64,000 nucleotides of DNA from Morella rubra (GCA_003952965.2 CM025850.1:20579552-20643551), one strand, 5' to 3'; positions 1 to 12,800 are shown, counted from the stretch's first letter. The notes: generated by a model not told the origin, from the sequence alone. A program made the numbers and translations.

Positions 1-29
1 ATCTGTTTCTATCTCGGGCCATTAACATT

Positions 30-611
30 TAAGGATGATTATTAGAATGGATAGAATCGAAATGGTCAATTCCAATTCCGTTTCGGTATTCAGTGGAATA
101 CATTTTTTTTATGCCAGTTTACCAGAACGAAACCAGAATTTCCGGAATCGGAACCAGAATTTTTAGTTCGGCATATGAGCTTTTTTGGATCGAATTTTTG
201 GAAGATTTTTCTATTATTCATCACAAATTAATAATAAATGTAAACATTCAACCAAAATCTAGATTCTAAAATAAACATTTAAATAAATTCGGTACTCATC
301 ATATGTTATATTTTATTTTAAGCCCTATTTAAAAAAAAATCAAAATAGAAAATTTCAGTATTTTTTAGTTATTCATCATAAATTAACAATAAATATAAGA
401 TTTTCATCCAAAATCTAGATTCTAAAATAAACATTCAATCAAATTACATGTGTTATACTTTATTTTGAGCACTATTTTTATTTTTATTTTTAGAAAAATC
501 GAAACTGAAAATTCCAGTAATTTTGTCGGAATTTTCGGTTCCAATTTGATTCCGAAAATTATTAAAAATGAGGTTATACTAGAACCAGAACAGAATTTTT
601 ACTCACCCTTA
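30..611. mobile_element. non-autonomous hAT-like element, copy 1
   Basis: The ends are near-perfect inverted repeats: TAAGGATGAT at the left and CTCACCCTTA (reverse complement TAAGGGTGAG) at the right. The flanking 8-mers ttaacatt (22-29) and ttaccaat (612-619) agree at 6 of 8 positions, as expected for an old 8-bp hAT target duplication. Inside are repeated TTCC/GGAA-rich subterminal words (aattccaattcc, gaaccagaat) and AT-rich filler, with no coding capacity. The same ends and subterminal words recur at 4223-5296, which makes this a family rather than a chance palindrome. Superfamily is inferred from the 8-bp duplication and short TIRs. Confidence 0.6.
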
Positions 612-768
612 TTACCAATTGAAGTTTTGATCTTTTTTGTCTAAAGAGGTTGTGTTGACATCACTTCTCTTGTTTTTTTTTTTTCTGATTTTCTTTGGAT
701 TTACCCTTGGGTCCTATCAGATTGGTAAATTCAAGTTGATTGTTTTTGACAAGTATCCCTATTTGTTT

Positions 769-2044
769 TGTTAGCCCAAGGTTGTTTTTACAAACAATTC
801 ATTTTGATTTTGATGATAACAAAGTTTTCAAACTCGTTTAAGACTTTTAGATTTTACATTGAAAATCTCTTTTAAGAAAATGATATATTTTTTAGAGCAT
901 CAAGGTTTCTCTATTCTAAAATATCTCTAAGCATACTTGAACACCATTACACAAGTTAATTGGTCAATTTTTATATTGTAGGTATTTTTGAGAATGTTGA
1001 ATTGAAGTTGCTGTCAAAGAACAATTTTTGACTAAGTGTTGGAAGTGTCGACACATTGAACCATAGTGTCGACACATTGAACTAACACCCGAGAGAGTGA
1101 TTCCAGGCCATTCTAAAGTGTCGACACATTGAGCCTAAGTGTCGACACATTGAACTAACACCCGAGAGTTGTTTTCAGGCCAAATTTTAATGTGTCAGCA
1201 CATACCATCAATGTGTCGACACATTGCACGATTTTGCAGAAATCCTGGAGCGACGCCAACTCATCCAAAAGTCTCCAAATTGTCTCAAATGACCTCCAAC
1301 GGCACTCAAACTTTACAAGAAGACCCTTTGTGCCCTAGGAGCTTTAAATAGAAGAAGATGGAGAGAGAAAAAGAAGAAGTGTGCGCTATTAACTCTTGTC
1401 CTAATTTCTAGAGAGAGAAAAAGCTTTGAAGAAGAAAGAAGCTCCACCAACCAAGAAAGTTGTTCCCCCACCTGCAAATACTTTTGCTTTCTTTGAGAAT
1501 CTTGTCTCTTTGCACACCTCAGTACTTCATACTTGTTTATTCGGCTTAAAGAGCCTTTACTAAGATTCCTTTTGTACCCATTCTTGAAAAACACGTGAGT
1601 GTTTGGGAAAACACTTGTCCTACTTGTTGGGTAGAAGAAATCCTCTAGGTTGTGAGGATTTGTGAGAGTGAGTTAAAGTGTAAGCTCGAAAAACACTTTG
1701 TAAAGGTTCCTTAGCACCCGGAAGCTAAGGTGTATTTACTATTTGGAAGATAGTGAAGAAAGCCCAAGGAAGTCAATAGCCTTGGGGGTGGACGTAGGCA
1801 AGTGTTGCCGAACCACCTAAAAATCACGGTGTCATCTCTCTATCCTTATCTCTATTTATTGTCGTTATCTATTTGTTGTGCCTGATTATCTATTATTTTT
1901 ATTCTTCATTAGACTTATTAATTATATAGATCTGCTCTCTTGTTCTTTTAGAAATGGTCTGTGCATATTAGGTTTTCGTAAAAAGAGACAAAAATTTATA
2001 TAAAACCCAATTCACCCCCCTCTTGGGTTGTTTTTGCACTCACA
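769..2044. mobile_element. solo LTR of a Copia-type (SIRE-like) retrotransposon
   Basis: The unit starts TGTTAGCCC and ends GCACTCACA, and is flanked on both sides by the exact 5-bp duplication tgttt (764-768 and 2045-2049). An internal word near the start (gatgataacaaag) and a C-rich word near the end (ttcacccccctcttggg) are typical of SIRE-type plant Copia LTRs. No gag or pol lies next to it, so it is best read as the solo LTR left after recombination between the two LTRs of a full element. Five copies of the palindrome GTGTCGACAC lie at 1045-1222. Lineage is an inference; the boundary is directly seen. Confidence 0.75.
1045..1222. repeat. five-copy GTGTCGACAC palindrome cluster within the solo LTR
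   Basis: Exact copies of the 10-bp palindrome lie at 1045-1054, 1066-1075, 1118-1127, 1139-1148 and 1213-1222, four of them followed by attga. They come as two pairs with 11 bp between members, each pair within a longer duplicated unit that also carries aactaacacccgagag, plus a single fifth copy. A degraded sixth (gtgtcagcac) is near 1193. Such clusters in an LTR upstream part could bind a dimeric transcription factor or be plain tandem-repeat growth. Confidence 0.7.
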
Positions 2045-2076
2045 TGTTTCAATCCTGGAAAATTCATCGCTTTACT

Positions 2077-3287
2077 TAGGGCTGTTCAACTCCGGTGTAG
2101 GTACTGGTTTTGGCCAAAACCGGCACCTACACCGGATAGGCTCGTTTTTAAATAATTGTCACCTACACCTACACCGTTAAGGACAAAAATCGGCCCTTAG
2201 CGGTGGCGGTTTTCGATTAACCTATATTTATATTGGATAATTTTTTTTAACATATTACACACTTGGCCCAATGTAGTTTTGGAATACTATACCCTTTTAC
2301 TATGCAAACAGCAAACGTGCATGATCTTTTTATTTTTATTTTTTTCTCAGTGGGTAATATAACTATGCATGGTCCTACACAAGTTGATTAAATTATACCC
2401 AACGGTTCTATACCAAGTTGGTGAATGGTCCAAAACAAGGTACACGGCCAAAAAGAAAAAGTTCAAGCTTTAAAAAGGAGAAGTAAAGATAATTATTTTT
2501 AACAGCCACACTTGTTTTCTCATGCACTAATATTCTCTTTCACAACATCAAACTCATGTAGAACCAATAGGTAGAGAACTAGTACACGGCTGTGGGAGCA
2601 AATAATTATTGGTTTACAATTGTAGCCTCCCCACATTTTCCTTTGAAATTAGTACACAGCTGTGGGAACAGATTCATGCTCTCGTCCGATTCTACACCTT
2701 ACCGATAGGAAGAGAAAGCGTATAAATTTCAAAAAATGTAAAGTTTTCCAATTAGGTCATTAATGATATTAAACTTCCCAAATTTTATTAAATTGCAAAT
2801 ATTAAAAACAACAAACAATGGGGAAAAAGTTCAACAATAATATATGTCCTAATATTTTCAATAGAACAAATTAAAATTAACAAATCCATTAATTTTTAAT
2901 AATATACCTAAATAAATCTCAAGTCTTCAAAGAGATGTGGCAGGGGAGATGAGAGATTGGCACGTGAAAGAAAGGAGAAAATGAAGAAGCTGTGGTCGAC
3001 GACGGAGGCGTGGCAGTCGGCAGGCATGGTGGTCGGTAGAGAGAGAGAGAGAGAGAGAGAGGCACGGGGTGGGATGGGCAAAAAGATTTTGGTAGGGTTG
3101 GAGGAGGCTGGGGATTGGTTTTGTTAAAAAAAAAAAAAATCCGGTTTCCTAGTACTCGAGAACTAAGAATACCACTAGATTTTTTTAAAAAAATGAAACC
3201 AACACCAGCACCGGTGAAGCTAGGAACCGACAACCCAATGTCAGTGCCGGTGCCACAAAAAAATTTTGGTCACACTGAACAGCCCTA
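2077..3287. mobile_element. non-autonomous hAT-like element with TAGGGCTGTTCA ends
   Basis: Terminal inverted repeats TAGGGCTGTTCA (2077-2088) and TGAACAGCCCTA (3276-3287) match perfectly over 12 bp. The flanking 8-mers gctttact (2069-2076) and actttact (3288-3295) match at 7 of 8 positions, the hAT hallmark. Subterminal repeats based on accggcacc/ggtgccggt occur near both ends (2120-2210 and 3200-3255), where hAT transposases usually bind. The interior includes an AG dinucleotide run near 3039-3062 and no transposase. It begins 32 bp past the solo LTR. Length is 1211 bp. Confidence 0.8.
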
Positions 3288-3295
3288 ACTTTACT

Positions 3296-4222
3296 CAATC
3301 CGCGAGGGAACCAGAGGATGAAATTTTTTTCCACCCCAATCAGTTTCTAACTTTTATTCCCACGTGCAATCTTGGTAGACCATAGTATTAGTCTTTTTCT
3401 TTCTCTAAATGGTAGACCATACTTGTCAGACTTTTCCGCTATTGGTAAATGTTAATCGTGCCTGAGATAAAACCAAATATATAAAAGTACAAACCTGATT
3501 GGAGATATATACATATATATATTTTTTCTGTTTTCAAATTACTTTTCATATCAATTTTTCTTGTTTTTGTTTTATGTGGATGTGGATTGGATGAACCAAA
3601 CGGAGTCTTTTTGAATAATATAAGGATCGTGTGGTATATGCCATATAGTTCATCAACCGTCTGTTTCATAACTTATATGAGAACCTTAAGCAGTATTACT
3701 ATTGAACGCTCCCACTTTTTGACTTTCATATCTTCTAGATATCAATCCATTCGAAGTCAAAGAAGATGCAATAAATTGGAAAAGGTTTCAGATTAAGAAG
3801 GTGAGCTCTCTTATTCGCTAGGAGTTTCGAGAACTCGTGGTTTTATAAAAAATTGTAAGAATTTTAAGATATATTTTTTTTTATAGAATTATGAATATTT
3901 ATGTAGATTGAAGTTTTATAGGTTTTTATGTAAAAATTAGTGAAATTTTTTTAAGACATTTATTTTTTTTATTAAAGTTTGTAAAAAGGTATAAAAAGAG
4001 ATAATTTGATGTAATTTTTTAATAAAAAAGTATTGGAGTTTGGTGAAAAAGTATTGGAGTTTGGTGAAAAAATATGGAATGAGAAAATTTATTAAAATTT
4101 TTCTGTTAAAAAGTATTGGAGTTTGGGTCAAAAGTTGTTGAAATTGTGTTAAAGGTATTGGTGATTGTGTAGGATTTTTTGTTGTCTTGGATATTCGTTT
4201 TGTAAATTTGTTACATTCATTA
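3296..4222. other. intergenic stretch with an AT-rich dispersed repeat
   Basis: No gene is recognisable. About 3840-4190 is AT-rich and shares ordered words (ttataggttttt, gtaaaaattagt, gatgtaatt, aataaaaaa) with about 61230-61440, so it is a copy of a dispersed repeat. Inside it the word aaagtattggagtttgg occurs three times (near 4028, 4050 and 4112), a small local tandem duplication. The rest, 3296-3840, shows nothing I can identify. Confidence 0.4.
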
Positions 4223-5008
4223 TAAGGATGAGTACTGGAACAGATGGAACCAGGATGACTCATTCTAGTTCCTATTTCAATACCCACCGGAATCCTTATT
4301 TTCATTTCAACTCCATTCCGAAAAATTTCGACGAGAGAGAGAGAGAGAATGAGAGAAAAGCAAGAAATATTAAAAAAATACAAGTAAAAAGATAGACGAT
4401 TGATTTGAAAGTATTAACAGCAACAACATCAACCACCGTTAAAACTTCCTGGAACCTTTGGAACAACAACAACAAGTGAATGAAAAACAAAGCATTATAT
4501 TTTGCAAACAAAAGGCAAGAAAACATGAGCAAAAAACTCAAAAAAAAAAAAAGGAATCAAAGGGTGAAATGAGCGAACCAAATTGTATATTTCAAATGCA
4601 GTGGACAGATCAATTTACTGAAAGATCTGGACCTTCTAATCAAGAACCAAATATATTTACCAGCAGATGAAAACACAAGTCTAATGATTTTAGAAGTTTG
4701 AGAGTTGAGAGTCAACATAGACCAAATTCCAATCAAACCCCTATATCCCAAATCTACCAATCAAATCCCCAATGTATCAAACCCTAAACCCTCTAGTTCA
4801 AAGAGAGGTAAGCCATCACGCTTAAGTTAGACAAAAATAACTATACCTTGGTGAGAGAGAGAGAGAGAGAGAGACAGTGAGAGAGAGAGTTGTGTGTTTG
4901 TGAGACAGTGAGAGAGAGAGTTGTGTGTTTGTGAGACAGTGAGAGAGAGAGTTGTGCGTCTGTGAGACAGTGAGAGAGAGATCGGGGGAGACAAGGTCGC
5001 AGGGAGGA

Positions 5009-5041
<33 letters not shown>

Positions 5042-5296
5042 GGAGGGGGAGGGGGGGGTCATCGAGTAAGTGACCCAGGTCAAAATATATATATTTTTTA
5101 AATCAGGGCTCAAAACATTGAGTTTTGAGCCATATAAAAAAAAAAATTGGGAACTGAAAATTCCGCCCTGGCGCCAATTTCAGTTCCAAAAAAACCAGAA
5201 AAATGGTATTCGGTCTTGGTTTTGGAATAGGCCAAAACTAGTACTAGAACTGGAACTAGACTTTTCGGCAGAATCTAGATAAAATTCTCACCCTTA
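4223..5296. mobile_element. non-autonomous hAT-like element, copy 2
   Basis: The ends TAAGGATGAG and CTCACCCTTA form a 10-bp inverted repeat with one mismatch, the same termini as at 30-611. Flanking 8-mers attcatta (4215-4222) and agtcattg (5297-5304) agree at 6 of 8. Subterminal words such as ggaaccagg, attccg and ccagaaaaatgg mirror those of copy 1. It is 1074 bp against 582 bp for copy 1, and part of the extra length is a GA-rich minisatellite at 4851-5046. It has no open frame of its own; small frames here are low-complexity artefacts. Confidence 0.65.
4871..4982. repeat. 31-bp GA-rich minisatellite
   Basis: A 31-bp unit beginning gagacagtgagagagagag and ending in a TG-rich part is repeated head to tail at 4871-4901, 4902-4932 and 4933-4963, with a partial fourth copy from 4964. 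The third copy differs by two bases in the TG part. Plain GA dinucleotide runs flank it (4851-4870 and 5010-5035). It lies inside the second hAT-like copy. Confidence 0.8.
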
Positions 5297-5658
5297 AGTC
5301 ATTGTAGCCTAGAATACTTTTACAAAAGGAACATGCCCTTAGATTATTTTTGTCTTTTTCGAATTGTTACATTACTTGGATTCTCATATCCCAAAATTAT
5401 ATATCATATTCTATTGCCAAATGTGCTTCTTGCATAGGCTATTTTGGCTCTCTTGACCATGCATTATATTTAAGGTGTTGATACATTACATCCTAATATT
5501 TTATTTTTGAAACATTTAGTCTACTATGTTATTTGGTCCATCGATTTATACTCTGAAGTGAAATTGACATCAATTTACACGAGAATCCTCAACTATCAAC
5601 AAATTCATCTAGGTCTCTCGTGTCCCTTCATCCCTATTAGATTACAGTTTTGCCCCTA
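5297..5658. other. intergenic stretch with no recognisable feature
   Basis: AT-rich sequence between the hAT-like element and the poly(A) end of the minus-strand LINE. I see no open frame, RNA or repeat signature here. Confidence 0.4.
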
Positions 5659-8600
5659 ATCTTTTTCTTTTTTTTTCTGAACAATATATGAACACTTTAT
5701 TGCTACTCAGTCAACCAAAGTCGCATACAATGATCTCTCTTGGAAGAGAGGAAATATCAATAGAACCACAATGCTTATTGGTAGCACACCATTTAGCAAC
5801 AAAATCTGCCATGAAGTTTCCTTCTCGCGGGGTCCATCTAAAATTCCAATTCTGGTTGGCCACCAGATAATCTCTAATGGTGCTAATTTCTCCTACTATC
5901 ATCCAATCTGGAGTTGATTGCAAATCAGTTTCTTGTTTCCAGACTACCAGTGAATCAATCACCTTCAATGATCAAATCTGAGTTGGACATATTACTCGCC
6001 AATCTGCAAGCCAAGAGGGCTGCTAGAGTTTCTCTTTTAAGAGGCTTGTTTCCTTGACGGCAATATCCCCTTGCATCAACGATGCTGCCAGAGGCATTTC
6101 GACAAACTGCCACATAGCTCATAATGTCATCTTTTAAGGCAACTTTATAATTGATCCTAAGCTGATTTGGATTGGGCGGAAGCCAATGAACCACTCTTTT
6201 CTTCCGACACCAGTCAGCACGGTGTTCCTCAAACCTACGGGCAGCATCTTGTTTCAAAGTTGCAACATCTGGGACAAAATTATCGGGCACTGCTCTATTT
6301 CTGATAAACCAAATAGAGTCAAGAATCACTGAAACGTAGAGGACGAAATCCTCCTAGTTTTCTCTATCTCGGTGCGGCATATTATTTGGGTTAAGAACAA
6401 ATCTTACCCAGTTCACCAAAGGTTCTTGACAAAAAGGAGCAGGGTTAAAAGGCCACGGGTCTTCTCTCCAGAGGACTCTGCTGAAAAGACAACCAAGGAA
6501 GAGGTGGCTGACAGTCTCTTCCGTTTGTTTACAGAGGGGGCAGGCCAGAGCTTCCTCTGGCATGTTGGGGATGAATCGAAAAATTTTTGTTCGAAGTGGG
6601 AGAACATCTACAATTACCTTCCAAAACAGAAGTTTAAGTCTGTGTTGGATTTTCAGAGCCCAGAATTTCTTCCATTCATTAGCAGCCAGGGGGCTAGCTC
6701 GAGTCAAACTTCCACTTCGGGCTTGAGAAAAGGATGATTTTACCGAAAATTGACTTATAGAGTCTGGTGCCCAAATGACTCTATCTGCCTCATCCATTGC
6801 AGTTAATGTAATATTCGGAATTGCATTTGCTGATTCCTCTTCAAACCAAGTTTGGATATCTTGAGTCTTTCATTGTCTAGTAGTTGGGTCCTAAAGGTCA
6901 GCCACACAATTGATGTTGCTTGGCAGGACAGTACCATTTTTGAGCTTGGGGGTGGAGTCAGTGATGCCTGGTACCCACGGGTGGCTACAAACCAACGTAT
7001 CTCACCCATTGTTAACCTTCCAACCCAGATTAGAGATGACAATCTCATGGGTTTTTTCCCCTCCTCTCCATACCCAAGTGCAATCTGGTCTCCCTTGGTA
7101 AGCCAGCAAACTCCCTTCTCTGAGATACTTAGCTGACACTGCTTAAACCCAAAGACACTTTGGGTCAGTGAGCACTTGCCAGCCAAGTTTTGCTACCATA
7201 GCTCTATTTAAATCATACATCTTTCTCAAGCCAAGACCCCCTTCATCCTTAGCCACACAGATATCAGCCCAAGGCTTGGGATGAAAGTTACGAGTTTTCT
7301 CCTTTGAGAAAACCCACCAGAAATTTTTGAAGAGGACATCGAGAGAGTAGCAGAATTCTTTCGGGAGAAGGAAAACAGACATACAGTAATACGGGAGCGC
7401 CGCTGCCACAGCCTTGATGAGCACCATTCTACCCGCTTGCAACAGCACTTTGCTTTCTAACCTGAGATTTTTTGGGTGATTTTATTTTTCACATCTGCAT
7501 AAGCTTGCTTTTTTGCTCTTGGGATCCATATAGGCAACCCCAAATAATGATCCTTGCTAGAATTGTTGTGAAGCCGAAGAGCAGTACGAATGCGGGTCTT
7601 AGCTTCATGAGACAGATTAGAACTGAAATGCAAGAAAGATTTATGGAGGTTGATGGTCTGGCCCGACCAAGATGCATAGGTATGGAGGCACTCGTGTTTG
7701 CTGCCAGCTTCAAAAGAATTAGCTCTACCGAACACCATCAGATCGTCTGGGAAGAGAAGATGCGAAATTGGTGGCGCCCCTCGCACTATGCGGATACCAT
7801 GAATGCGATTCTCTAATTTTGCCCTGGAGATTAAACGGGACAACCCTTCAGTAATAAGAATGAAGAGGAACGGTGAGAGAGGGTCACCTCACCTTGGTGG
7901 AGGCCGCGTCGTGATTTGAAGAAATTGAACGGGCTCCCATTTAGCATGATGGAAAAGGAGGACAATGAGATGCATGGAAAGATCATTTGCCTCCAGAAGG
8001 AGGAAAAGCCAAGGCATCGCATAATTTCCATGAGAAAACCCCAATCCACCTTATCGAAGGCTTTTTCCATGTAGATCTTGAGAGCCATGAGCCCTCCATG
8101 TCCCTGCTTCCTTTTGAGAGTGTGCATGGTTTTGTTGACAAGGATGATATTGTCCAGAATCCTCCTTCCCGGTACAAAAGCAATTTGCGTTTTCGCGATC
8201 AGGCGATGGATCACTTTCCTCAATCTGTTGGCAAGAAGGTTCGAGATGATTTTGTAAACTACGTTACAAAGGCTTATTGGCCGGTAGTGAGTAACCATAG
8301 ATGGATTTTCAATTTTGGAATTAAGGCCACGTTGGTGTGGTTAATTTCCTTTAGAAGATAACCTGTCTGGAAGAATCTCATGACCAGACTGATGACTTCC
8401 CTTTTGATAATTTGCCAGTATTTTTAGAAGAACATAGCTGAGAATCCATCCTGGCCCGGGGCCTTGTTTGGTCCTAAATTTTTCACCACTTCCCAAATTT
8501 CACTACCATCCGGCACTGCACACAGCTGCTAATTGTCTTCATCGGATATGGTAGCAGGAAAAAGGCCCTCAAGGCCCCTTAGGTAGCTGGAGTGTTGGCG

Positions 8601-9320
8601 AGCAAAGAGGTTCTGAAGTGCTCTACAAAAAGGTGGCCAATCTAGTTCCGATCTTGAATCTAGGTTCCATCCGAAGTTTTGAGCGCATCAATGCAATTCT
8701 GCCATCTTCTAACGATGGTAGAAATATGGAATAACCTCGTGTTAAGATCAGGAGCTGTGAGCCAAGAGACTCAAGATTTGTTCTTCCATAAAATTTCTTC
8801 TCGCTTGAGTTCTTCAAGAAGCTGACCCCTAGTGTCTTTTTCTTTCCAGCCAAGAGGATCTTCACCCGGATTTTGCTGTAAATAATCCAATTCCGTCCGC
8901 GGCTTTTGGATTTTGGATTGTATGTAACAGACAGATTCCTTATTCCATTTATGAAGGGCAGCCTTACTATATTTGAGTTGTTGATAAAAAATAAAAGCTG
9001 GTGAACCAACTTTTCTGCCCAACCAAGCTTGTTCAATGACACCTGCACAAGAGCAGTCTCTCGTCCAAAACTGCTCTAACCGAAACGGTTTCGGGCCCTA
9101 GTGGTGCTCTCCCAAAGTATCCAGCAGCAGGGGGCATGGTCTGAGGCTATTCGAGGAAGATGTTTAATAACAGCTCGAGGGAAGAGAACTCTCCAATCGC
9201 CGCTGGCCACCCCTCTGTCAAGTCTCTCTTGGATGGCGTGGGGTGTGCACAGAGCGAACTATTCTTTCGCCTTGGCCCCTATTCTTCAAACCATGCAAGT
9301 TTTGTTTTCCTGAGTTATTC
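5659..9320 (-). mobile_element. decayed L1-type LINE with endonuclease, RT and RNase H remains
   Basis: Read on the minus strand, pieces appear in the correct order. An AP-endonuclease C-terminal part holds ERLDRG and the SDHAP motif (about 9100-9240). The linker ending in an EEILWKNKS-like stretch is at about 8770-9022. The non-LTR reverse transcriptase runs over about 8298-7143 with HYRPISLCNVVYKI, the motif AFVPGR and DKVDWGFL. The zf-RVT domain with CPLCKQTEETVSHLFLGC is at 6797-6354, and an RNase H-like tail with EGNFMADFVAKW at 6329-5711. The 3' poly(A) shows as a T-rich run at 5659-5675. At least five frame changes separate the pieces, so it is dead. The 5' limit near 9320 is uncertain because similarity fades. 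A plant L1 clade with 3' RNase H is inferred from domain order. Confidence 0.85.
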
Positions 9321-9864
9321 GATTAATTATGAAAATACCACTCAGCTTATAATTTCCTTTCCTTTACCTCAGGTCCCGGATTGCTCTTTCTCCCTAAAGC
9401 TTCTGTTTCTTGCCCTGTTTAACAAGCAACCTCATGAAATTTTTATCTCAGCTTCTTGTCCCCCCCGTCTCTATCTCTTTGTCTTAGCAACAGGGAATAG
9501 ACGTCTTTCTCAACGCAGTCTTCCACATTGCCTAATTTTGACCTTTCAGTTTTTGGGTGACAGCGGTTCTATCCTGGGAACACAGATTACGACGTGAAAA
9601 ATTTATTTTGACACCTCAAATTTTGAAATAGAACCCCCACGTTTGCTTGCTGATGCCAACACCCAGACTGCAAGCGTATGAAACAGGAGGAATTGATGTA
9701 GCTTTTATTAAGTGATATGAATCGACAAGGGTATCTCTTATGAATCACATTGAAGAAGATCGACGGACGCCCAAAGCGATGGCAAAAATCACAGACAAAG
9801 ATTTATACAAAATTTCGGGAGTTTGAAAAATATACAAACATGGTAGATGAAGTCTTGCCTTTCA

Positions 9865-12800
9865 CTACCTGCCATCTAGCATCGTAACTGTAACATTGTT
9901 TACAGTGCATGATTCTTCTTGCTTACTACATGAAGAACTACTTTCAGCAGGATTCCTTCCTAGGCAGAAACCGGGCTGCTTGGGCTGGGGCATGGTTGCA
10001 GTTTCACTACTCAACATCAAGACCACAGTCGACATAGTAGGCCTATCTTCTGCACGCTCCTGGACACACAGGAGGCCAACCTGTATGCATCTCATCAATT
10101 CAGATGCGGAATATAAATCGTCCAGGGATGAATCGATTAATTCCAAGCCATTTCCTCCCCTCCACAGCTTCCATGCCTGCAGCAATGTAATTTCAAACTT
10201 TTGGTTAGTGATACAGAATGATAATTTAATATTATTGTTGAAGAAAAAGAATGGATTTCTTCACTTACATGTCCAAGAAGGTTGAGTTCATTGTTTGCAT
10301 AATAAAAACCTCTGTTCTTTTTACCACTGATAACTTCCAGGACTAAAACGCCAAAGCTAAAAACATCAGATTTCACTGAGAAGAGTCCGTCCATTGCATA
10401 CTCGGGCGACATATAGCCACTGCACCAAATAGATATCAAAGAAATAAGTACGTGAAGGAGTTGGAGTTTGGTCCAGGAAGGACTGCAGAAATGGTTGTAT
10501 GGTACTCACTATGTTCCCACGACTCTTCTTGTATTAGCTTCTACCTGATCCCTACCAAAAATTCTTGCCATGCCAAAATCCGAAATTTTTGGGTTCATTT
10601 CTGCATCAAGTAAAATGTTACTCGCCTTGAGATCCCTGTGGATGATTCTAAATCTGGAATCTTGATGGAGATACAGAAGTCCTCGAGCAATCCCACATAT
10701 GATGTTGAAGCGCCTTGGCCAGTTCAGTAGAGAGCATTTTTCTTTATCTGGAACCAGTTTGAGCAGTATAAATATGCAGACTGAGAAAACTCATAAAACT
10801 TCAAAAAGGGACTTACTGAATAAGATAGAATCCAGGCTTTTGTTCTCCATGTACTCATAAATGAGCATCTTTTCGTCCATCTCAATGCAGCAACCCAGCA
10901 ATCGAACAAGATTTATGTGCTGAAGCCTTGCAATCAATCTAACCTCATTCATGAATTCCTCAGTTCCTTGCCCTGAATTCTTTGAGAGCCTCTTTACTGC
11001 TATATCTTGATCTTCTACCAACCTACCCTGTCAATGCCAAGCATACTACTATAAACGTTAGATATTGAACACCTTTGTGATTTGAACCTATAGGCTATAT
11101 TGTAACCATATATTAATGAAGAAGCTACCTTGTAAACACAGCCAAAACCACCTTGTCCCAGTTTATTTTCATCAGAAAAATTGTCTGTCGCTGTTGCTAT
11201 GGTATCAAAATCAAGCAATGGCAGTTCCAGATCATCCATGTTACGCTCTCCCGAGTACTCTTTCTTACTTGAAATGACCACTTCATTTAACAATAAATCC
11301 TGGCTTCTTTCACGAAGACCTGGTTTAGACACAGTAAGAAGAACATTCAGACAAGGTAGTGACTTCATTTCACACTCATTTTTGCAATGGGTGAGATTTC
11401 TGTACCTTTCTGCTCTGTCTTTCCTTTCCATATCCTTTGCAATTCATTTCTCTTCCACACAAAGCAGATAGTCAGTCCTAACAGCAAAACAACAATACCC
11501 ACCGTAATGCCTATAACCATGATTAATTTGTCAGAACCACTTCCAGAGCTCACACTTCCACCATCATCTGTAACAAAGAGATTTATATGAGTCCGGCTGA
11601 CTGTCATTTTATGCATCATAAAATTCATTATTTTGGTATTGGTCATCCTACTTAGTTTTCCACAAATTTCTAGTATTAAGATGTGCACTTTTGGGTTACT
11701 GAAATTAAAGAGAAATTCATAGTTATGACCACAATCACTGCTGCATCAGTACAAGAACTCAATCAAGAATTCTCTCTCTAGTGGACCAAATCAAGAGCTT
11801 GAACCAAGCAAGAAAATTTACACGCTAAGTCGGTCAGAAGAGAATGTCAGATTAAGCTCATTATAAGATTTTGGACTAGGCCGAATATTACTAAGGCAGA
11901 CTTGTGTTTTTCTTATCAAACAACGAAACCCAAAAAATATGAAAAGGCTGATGGATAAAAATTTCTAAGTACTTGAGCTGTCCTAAAAATCAAGTAATAC
12001 CATTTGGGATAAGATTAGAGGTCTGTTATGAGCCTCATCCTTCTCTTCTCTTATTCTTGCAAGTACTTAGCAGCAGAAGAAAAAAGAAGCAAATGGACAA
12101 ATGTAAGTCTTATTTTTCGCTTGGTTATTTCCTCCATCCATTTAAAGAGCTAGTCATAGTCATTCATAGGTTCAAAAACGTGATATAGGACAAAATTTTA
12201 GTTTTTTTTTAAGCAGTTTTCAATGTTTAAGTACGAATGTTTTTTGAGTAGGTCAAGAAACAGGAAACAATGAAAACAACCAACTATCTTAAACAATGCT
12301 CGACGGATGATACACTTCCAGTGAGCCACCATGTGAATATAGTCGAGAACATGATCAATACAGGGTGCAGAAAGCAATTGGAAACTATTAGAATTACTAA
12401 GAAAATTTTCCCGATGAGGTGACTTATTGGTTCAAATTCTTTTGCAAGATTGGGGTAGTTTTCTGCTTATGGATGAATGGATGATAACCATCCCGTCGTG
12501 ATGCCTTTGGACAAGGCGACAATTACAAAACCCGAATTTCCACTTTACGTTATGGAAAGGAACAAAACAAAAACAAAAAATAGATCTGGAAAACAAAAAC
12601 AAAAAAATCAAGCAAAAAGCCACACTATATAGTTTTAAGTTGTAACATAATTTGGGGCTACATGGAGAAAAACAAACAAACGTGTCAATCACACTTCAGA
12701 AGTTTTTTGTCCGCAGGCACAAACAAACTTGATTTAGAGACAGAGGACAAGCAATGTAAGACATTAACGACGCATGTTAAGACAAGGTGTGCTGACAATG

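Noticed and set aside
2919-3233. 104-codon open frame on the minus strand
   Set aside because: It runs through an AG dinucleotide repeat inside the hAT-like element and gives low-complexity Leu/Ser protein.
4841-5113. 90-codon Ser/Leu-rich open frame
   Set aside because: Product of the GA-rich minisatellite only.
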